A DNA stretch of 46,689 nucleotides from Porphyromonas somerae DSM 23386 (GTDB taxonomy: Bacteria > Bacteroidota > Bacteroidia > Bacteroidales > Porphyromonadaceae): positions 199-46,887 of the forward strand of contig NZ_AQVC01000017.1 of the NCBI RefSeq assembly GCF_000372405.1, in the 5' to 3' direction. Numbering within the stretch: position 1 is the first letter of the stretch; every line of letters begins with the position of its first letter. The translations under genes and the position numbers were made by a program. The notes under the pieces were generated by a model, which worked only from the letters and a program-made list of their open reading frames with translations, ran no database searches and was not told the DNA's origin. This document shows positions 42,015 through 46,689 of this stretch, one piece after another.

Positions 42015-42545
42015 TTATAGCTGGTATTTCATCACGCTTCCGTAGCCTTGGAAGTGCTGTGGTGCGTCAATTAGCTCATACAGACCTAGGTAAGCCCCCA
42101 CTGCCATCTGAATACCTCCATGTGCAAATATTAGTATTTTTTCGTGATTACTCACCTTCAGCTCCTCCAGTAGCGACCCCACCCGATCGACCACCTCAGC
42201 AAAGCTCTCTCCATCGGTCGGCCGCTCATAGACATAGTCTTCATACCAGCGAAGTAGCTGAGGATCCTCTATCTCGTCGTAAGCTTTCATCTCCCAAGCG
42301 CCAAAGTGCTGCTCGCGCAGTCGCTCATCAGTATCCACTTCAGGGTACCCTATTGCATTGGCAAGCCGAGTAGCCCTCGAAAGGGGGCTCGAAAGCACTC
42401 TATCTGGGGTATAGCCCTCCAGCCTTTGCCTTACTAGCTCAGCCTCTTCTGCAAAAGTAGGCTGCAGTGGCACATCTGTCCCCCCATAGCAAATGCCTTG
42501 GGGTACATCCACCGAAGTATGTCGTACAACCAATAACTCTTTCAT
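42015..42545 (-). CDS. cobC: Alpha-ribazole phosphatase (histidine phosphatase family)
   Basis: 176 residues from the ATG at 42545, chosen because it overlaps the cobS stop as ATGA; the longer frame starts with TTG. LLVVRHTSV carries the RHT phosphohistidine motif and IFAHGGI the second catalytic histidine. It belongs to the phosphoglycerate-mutase-like fold; the position after cobS points to removal of phosphate from alpha-ribazole phosphate or cobalamin phosphate in nucleotide-loop assembly. Family membership alone would not prove that substrate. Confidence 0.85.
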   Translation of the reverse strand: MKELLVVRHTSVDVPQGICYGGTDVPLQPTFAEEAELVRQRLEGYTPDRVLSSPLSRATRLANAIGYPEVDTDERLREQHFGAWEMKAYDEIEDPQLLRWYEDYVYERPTDGESFAEVVDRVGSLLEELKVSNHEKILIFAHGGIQMAVGAYLGLYELIDAPQHFQGYGSVMKYQL

Positions 42546-43306
42546 AATATAAATATCCAAACGGCTAAGTAGCTCATCACCTCACAGAGAAGAAAGGTTG
42601 CTCCCAGGCAGTCGCCCGTGTAGCCATTGACCCGTCGTTTCATCAAGAGGTAAAGCAAACCAAATGTGAGGGCCGAGAATAGCAGCATCCACCATCCAGC
42701 AGGCGACCATTGAGAGATTGGTAGAAGACCAAAATGTGCAGCTAGGATAAAGAGTCCTCGGTGCGGGCGATCCTCATAGACCACCTTCATCTTGGCACTC
42801 TCCTCATTCCGAGCATACTTGAGTAGCCGTGGCAGGTTGGAAGCGACAAACTTGCTGATCGGGTCTCCTACCATTACGGTATAAAAGGCTGCCTCTAGTG
42901 GCATCCACCCGAGGAGCCCTATCCAAAGGGCTGCATAGCTCACAAAGCCTATAATTGCGTAGGCACCTGAGTGGCTATCCTTCATAATCTCCAGGATTCG
43001 TTCCCGCGTCCGCCCTCCACCAAAGCCATCAAAGAAGTCCATCAGGCCATCTTCGTGCATTCCACCAGTGAGTAGGATACGGAAAATAAACCCTATAGTC
43101 ACTGCTAGAGTGACTGGGAGAAACTGCCCTAATCCCAATATTACCAACGCGGTCAAAGGGCCTGTGAGCCACCCCACGACACTCCAGTAGTAGACGACCC
43201 TCTGGTAGTGTTCCTTTGGGATCGTGACTATCCGCCAAATGGGAAGCCTTGTCAGTGCCGAGAAGGCTGCTAAGATATCGTAAGTATAGTACCGGACTTT
43301 ATTCAT
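42542..43306 (-). CDS. cobS: Cobalamin synthase (adenosylcobinamide-GDP ribazoletransferase)
   Basis: A 254-residue integral membrane enzyme that joins adenosylcobinamide-GDP to alpha-ribazole phosphate, forming the lower loop of B12. The motif LTGGMHEDGLMDFFDGFGGGRTRERILEIMKDSHSGAYA (about 80-118), rich in acidic metal-binding residues, is diagnostic, and several hydrophobic segments follow. It overlaps cobT by one base and cobC by four, so the genes are translationally coupled. Confidence 0.94.
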   Translation of the reverse strand: MNKVRYYTYDILAAFSALTRLPIWRIVTIPKEHYQRVVYYWSVVGWLTGPLTALVILGLGQFLPVTLAVTIGFIFRILLTGGMHEDGLMDFFDGFGGGRTRERILEIMKDSHSGAYAIIGFVSYAALWIGLLGWMPLEAAFYTVMVGDPISKFVASNLPRLLKYARNEESAKMKVVYEDRPHRGLFILAAHFGLLPISQWSPAGWWMLLFSALTFGLLYLLMKRRVNGYTGDCLGATFLLCEVMSYLAVWIFIL

Positions 43307-44346
43307 TAAAAATACTTCTCAATAGGATTGGTGTTGCCAAATAGAGCCATCTCCGAGAGCATCAGCACCGCCGACTTGATGATCGGGTAGGCACAAACTG
43401 CTCCAGTACCCTCTCCTAGCTTCATGCCTAGGTTAAGGATCGGGTCGGCATGGAGGTAATTGAGTATCAAGCTGTGTCCCTTCTCATCTCCCTTGTGCCC
43501 AAATATAGCGTACTGAAGTACGTTGGGAGAGAGCTTGCTCGCCATCAGCATACAGGCAGTCATGATGAAGCCATCCACCACAATCGTCATCTTTAGCTCT
43601 GCGGCACGTAGCATCGCCCCCACCGTCATCACCATCTCAAATCCACCAAAGTATCTCATCACTTCCTCTGCACTCAAATCTTTGGGCGCATTAGCAATTG
43701 CCTTGGCAAGTATCCGCTCCTTGTGCGAAATCTCCTCGCCGTGTAATCCGCTACCCGATCCGACACAGTCGTGCAGAGAAATCCCTGTCAGTAGGTGCAT
43801 CCACACAGCTGAGGGGCTAGTATTACCGATGCCCATCTCCCCGAAAGAGATGATGTTGCACCCCTTGTCGTGGGCGATTTCCACCTGCCTTGCTCCCGCC
43901 TCAATACATTGATCAGCCTCCTCACGGGTCATTGCTGGCTCATGAAGGAAGTTAGAGGTCCCCTTCCGCACCTTACAATCGATAATCCCTAGCTCCTTAG
44001 GGAGGTCGTAATTAACCCCTGCATCCACGACCACCAACTCAATATCATGCTGGCGGGTGAGGTAATCAATCGCCGTTCCAGAGCGCTTAAAGTTGATCGT
44101 CTGCTGCCACGTCACCGCCCTTGGCGACTTGCTCACCCCCTCCTGCTCAATGCCGTGGTCGGCAGAGAAGAGGATATGGTGTGGCCGCTCTAGAGTAGGG
44201 TGTATCGTGCCCTGAATCATCGCCACCTGGCGTGCGATCTGCTCCAGCTTCCCCAGCGAGCCCTTTGGTTTCGCAATATCATCTATATACTCCAGCATCT
44301 TCTGCCCAAAGGCTTCATCTAGCGGGGTAATTTCAAAGTGTCTCAT
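43306..44346 (-). CDS. cobT: Nicotinate-nucleotide--dimethylbenzimidazole phosphoribosyltransferase
   Basis: A 346-residue cytoplasmic enzyme that makes alpha-ribazole phosphate from NaMN and a lower-ligand base. Family motifs are KPKGSLGKLEQIA near the start, FGEMGIGNTSPSA in the middle and GMKLGEGTGA near the end, where the catalytic glutamate lies. The base used (dimethylbenzimidazole or another) cannot be read from sequence. It lies 15 bases after cobU and overlaps cobS. Confidence 0.95.
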   Translation of the reverse strand: MRHFEITPLDEAFGQKMLEYIDDIAKPKGSLGKLEQIARQVAMIQGTIHPTLERPHHILFSADHGIEQEGVSKSPRAVTWQQTINFKRSGTAIDYLTRQHDIELVVVDAGVNYDLPKELGIIDCKVRKGTSNFLHEPAMTREEADQCIEAGARQVEIAHDKGCNIISFGEMGIGNTSPSAVWMHLLTGISLHDCVGSGSGLHGEEISHKERILAKAIANAPKDLSAEEVMRYFGGFEMVMTVGAMLRAAELKMTIVVDGFIMTACMLMASKLSPNVLQYAIFGHKGDEKGHSLILNYLHADPILNLGMKLGEGTGAVCAYPIIKSAVLMLSEMALFGNTNPIEKYF

Positions 44347-44361
44347 AATGATTGACTACTC

Positions 44362-44871
44362 TTATTTTATTTTCAAAGGAATACCCGAAACCATCAGCAC
44401 CACCTCATCCGAGAGTGAGGCTACATACTGATTGACCCACCCCTGCAGGTCGGAAAACTTCCGCATCATCGCATTGCTCGAGACTCCACCCATTCCTATT
44501 TCATTCGTCACAAATATATAAGTGGCTGGGTGGCTAAGAAGCTCCTTAAGTTGCTCCTTTATAAAGGCAAGAGCTTTGTCCACGTCCTCTCCCACATGAA
44601 AAAAGACGTTGGTGGTCCATAGGGTAAGGCAGTCCACCAGTACCACCCTGCCCGAAAGGTCGAGCCGACCTAGCCAAAGTGGCTCCTCAATGGTCTCCCA
44701 TTTGTCGGCCCTCCGCTCCTGATGCCGTCGCACCCTATCGGCCATCTCCTCGTCCTGCACCGTAGCCGTAGCGAGATAAATGGGGCGAGGCGAAAGTGCC
44801 AAAGCCCTTCGCTCCGCCTCACTACTCTTGCCCGAACGGCTGCCACCTGTGATGAGTGTCAGAGTCTCCAC
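44362..44871 (-). CDS. cobU: Adenosylcobinamide kinase / guanylyltransferase
   Basis: A 169-residue bifunctional enzyme that phosphorylates adenosylcobinamide and adds [22 protein letters not shown] is the P-loop start, [23 protein letters not shown] contains the histidine that takes GMP, and NEIGMGGV is also conserved. The start is GTG at 44871, supported by GGAGGGAAG just upstream, and it overlaps the end of cysS by 13 bases. It is the first of four cob genes and likely reads on from the cysS transcript. Confidence 0.93.
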   Translation of the reverse strand: METLTLITGGSRSGKSSEAERRALALSPRPIYLATATVQDEEMADRVRRHQERRADKWETIEEPLWLGRLDLSGRVVLVDCLTLWTTNVFFHVGEDVDKALAFIKEQLKELLSHPATYIFVTNEIGMGGVSSNAMMRKFSDLQGWVNQYVASLSDEVVLMVSGIPLKIK

Positions 44872-46349
44872 GTGCTTCCCTCCTTGCCATCCATGATCTC
44901 GAAGCCTATCTTCTTCAGCTCATCACGGATCTTATCCGAGGTCGCCCAGTCCTTAGCTGCTTTGGCGCCCTGACGGATCTCCAGAAGTAGGTCCATCGCC
45001 TTGCCAAATGCCTCGAGGTGCGCCGAGGACTCCCCTGCACCAGCTGGTCGCATACCCAGTATCTCGAAGAAGAAGGTGTCAAAGAGCTGGTGGAGCTCCT
45101 CTATCTGCTCTGCCGTCAGCCCAATCTCACCACTCTCCGCCTGATTGATTTTGCGGGTGGCATCAAAGAGCTCCGCAATCACCTTAGGGCTATTGAGGTC
45201 ATCATTAAGCGACGCGTAGCACTGCTCTCTATAGTTGGGCATCACTTCGGTCTCCTGCTTAGCTGGCTTTAGCTTGCCCAAAGTAGCGTAGGCACTCATC
45301 AGGCGCTCCAGCCCCTTCTCCGATGCTTGTAGTGCCTCATTGCTAAAGTCTACTGTTGAACGGTAATGGGCTTGAAGGATAAAGAAGCGGATCACCATAG
45401 GGTCGTACGCCTTCTCTAGCGACTCATGCTCACCAGAGAAAAATTGCTCCAATGTGATGAAGTTGCCTAGGCTCTTGCCCATCTTCTGCCCATTGATGGT
45501 GATCATATTATTGTGCATCCATACCGGCACAATCTCGTGCCCCTCCGCTGCTACTGCCTGGGCAATCTCACACTCGTGGTGAGGAAAGATCAAGTCCATA
45601 CCCCCGCCATGGATATCAAATCCATCGCCAAGGTACTTACGTCCCATCGCCGTACACTCCGCATGCCAGCCGGGGAAGCCATCGCTCCAAGGGCTAGGCC
45701 AACGCATAATATGCTCTGGACTTGCTTTTTTCCAAAGGGCAAAGTCCACAGAGCTCCGCTTCTCCTCTTGCCCATCTAGGCTGCGGGTATTCTCCAAAAT
45801 ATCCTCAATATTACGGCCCGAGAGTACGCCATATTGGTGATCTTTATTGTACTTAGGTACATCAAAGTAGACCGATCCATTGGAAACATAGGCATAGCCA
45901 GCGTCTAGAATCTCCTGCACTAAAGCAATCTGCTCAATAATATGCCCACTTGCCATTGGCTCAATAGAGGGTGGAAGCACATTCAGGAGATCCATATCCT
46001 TATGGTAGCGGGTGAGGTAGTACTGCACCACCTCCATTGGCTCTATCTGCTCTAGTCGTGCTTTCTTCTGAATCTTATCCTCTCCCTCATCGGCGTCATG
46101 CTCTAGGTGACCTACATCGGTGATGTTGCGCACGTACCGCACCTTGTAGCCCAAGTGGGTAAGGTAACGGAAGAGGAGGTCAAAGGTGATGGCAGGGCGA
46201 GCATGCCCCAAGTGGGCATCGCCGTAAACGGTAGGACCACAAACGTACATTCCCACGTGGGGTGACTGCTTGGGTCGAAGGGGCTCTATTGCTCTCGTCC
46301 TACTATTATATACCGAGAGGTGCTCTCGGATTTGCTCTTTACTCTCCAT
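44859..46349 (-). CDS. cysS: Cysteinyl-tRNA synthetase
   Basis: 496 residues from the ATG at 46349 ([19 protein letters not shown]); a longer frame would begin with TTG inside the promoter region. This class I synthetase has [17 protein letters not shown] with the HLGH form of HIGH and a zinc-binding cysteine, the zinc site HAECTAMG and PHHECEIAQ, and [10 protein letters not shown] as the KMSKS loop. It charges tRNA-Cys in the cytoplasm. Its end overlaps cobU, linking a translation gene with B12 completion genes on one likely transcript. Confidence 0.95.
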   Translation of the reverse strand: MESKEQIREHLSVYNSRTRAIEPLRPKQSPHVGMYVCGPTVYGDAHLGHARPAITFDLLFRYLTHLGYKVRYVRNITDVGHLEHDADEGEDKIQKKARLEQIEPMEVVQYYLTRYHKDMDLLNVLPPSIEPMASGHIIEQIALVQEILDAGYAYVSNGSVYFDVPKYNKDHQYGVLSGRNIEDILENTRSLDGQEEKRSSVDFALWKKASPEHIMRWPSPWSDGFPGWHAECTAMGRKYLGDGFDIHGGGMDLIFPHHECEIAQAVAAEGHEIVPVWMHNNMITINGQKMGKSLGNFITLEQFFSGEHESLEKAYDPMVIRFFILQAHYRSTVDFSNEALQASEKGLERLMSAYATLGKLKPAKQETEVMPNYREQCYASLNDDLNSPKVIAELFDATRKINQAESGEIGLTAEQIEELHQLFDTFFFEILGMRPAGAGESSAHLEAFGKAMDLLLEIRQGAKAAKDWATSDKIRDELKKIGFEIMDGKEGSTWRL

Positions 46350-46392
46350 ATTGCTCAATATAATATATGTGTGTTGCTGATTAAAATATCCA

Positions 46393-46400
46393 CAAATATA
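46393..46400 (-). promoter_or_regulatory. Candidate -7 box for the cysS-cob operon
   Basis: The minus strand reads TATATTTG (TAnnTTTG), 44 bases before the cysS ATG. Confidence 0.45.
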
Positions 46401-46442
46401 CCCATATTTCAGCAATCGGGTAGGTCCTCAACCGAGATAAGG

Positions 46443-46689
46443 CAGGGGTTACGCATTAGAAAAAGACTTGTCGAGTAGTATTCATCTGAGTATCTATGGT
46501 TAAGGACCTCCGTAGGAGGTCCGATTTGTTGTAGCCCCCATTCGAGGCTCGCAGAGCCGATGAATGGGGGTAAATAAGACAACCAAAATCCACGACCCCT
46601 TGCGGGTCGGACAACCTATTCCAGGATTAATTTTGATATCCTAGGTCCTATTGTCCGACCCACAAGGGGTCGATATAATGTGCCCTATA
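46443..46689. mobile_element. Hairpin-rich TIR element, copy D, cut by the window edge
   Basis: GCAGGGGTTACGCATTAGA (46442-46460) is the shared end. Inside are GGACCTCC/GGAGGTCC (46504-46522), a CCCCCATTC/GAATGGGGG hairpin (46535-46570) with inner GGCTC/GAGCC, and the long inverted repeat with 22-bp arms at 46593-46614 and 46651-46672, whose arms are identical to those of copy A. The right end lies beyond the window. Confidence 0.7.

Overview
The window is a chromosomal segment from a Gram-negative anaerobe of the order Bacteroidales, most likely Porphyromonas or a close relative. Pointers are BamA/BamD/Skp-like envelope genes, a GLPGLI protein paired with an outer-membrane barrel protein, a Bacteroidetes-type omega subunit, DUF4293 and DUF6242 proteins, a 4-hydroxybutyrate-type CoA-transferase, a B12-dependent ribonucleotide reductase, and TAnnTTTG promoter boxes in place of E. 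coli-type -10 boxes. The genus is inferred from gene content only. Almost every gene is on the minus strand; the exceptions are a beta-hexosaminidase and one tiny ORF.

Layout, left to right. 0-0.65 kb: the N-terminus of an IS30-type transposase running off the left edge, a 56-bp perfect palindrome and a complete TIR-bounded hairpin element. 0.65-6.5 kb: a housekeeping run transcribed leftward (thioredoxin-like, phoH, purC, menG, aroE, bamD, rpoZ, DUF4293), with several 4-bp ATGA overlaps. 6.5-9.9 kb: outer-membrane barrel plus GLPGLI pair. 9.9-10.56 kb: repeat island. 10.6-16.6 kb: tricorn-like S41 protease, an SDR epimerase, a 43-codon secreted-peptide remnant and creD. 16.7-19.1 kb: GH20 lipoprotein on the plus strand, followed by a MITE-like repeat. 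19.4-23.8 kb: a ClpC that lacks its N domain, a cytidylate-kinase-like protein, a CoA-transferase and a small membrane protein. 23.8-24.6 kb: repeat-rich gap with a 22-bp tandem array. 24.6-34.4 kb: M16 protease, nrdJ, mscL, nhaA, mrp and trmB. 34.4-35.2 kb: second repeat gap, with a second 22-bp array and a 293-bp MITE. 35.2-41.9 kb: a small HTH protein, then skp-skp-bamA-uppS-DUF6242. 42.0-46.35 kb: cobC-cobS-cobT-cobU-cysS. 46.4 kb to the end: another copy of the hairpin element, cut by the window edge.

How the genes fit together. BamD, BamA and two Skp-like chaperones serve outer-membrane protein assembly, and UppS makes the lipid carrier for wall and surface glycans. The cobU-cobT-cobS-cobC cluster completes the nucleotide loop of cobalamin, the cofactor needed by the NrdJ reductase about 12 kb away. 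MenG (menaquinone), the CoA-transferase, AroE and PurC fit an anaerobically respiring and fermenting cell. M16, S41 and GH20 proteins with export signals point to peptide and glycan degradation in the envelope.

The least explained content is in the gaps. It comprises a family of elements bounded by GCAGGGGTTACGCATTAGA and packed with hairpins (one hairpin occurs inverted and with compensatory base-pair changes between copies), a 293-bp MITE with 17-bp inverted repeats and a possible 4-bp target duplication, and two arrays of a 22-bp tandem repeat that each include an inverted unit. Other oddities are a Gly-Tyr-rich insert in the BamA barrel and the N-domain-less ClpC.
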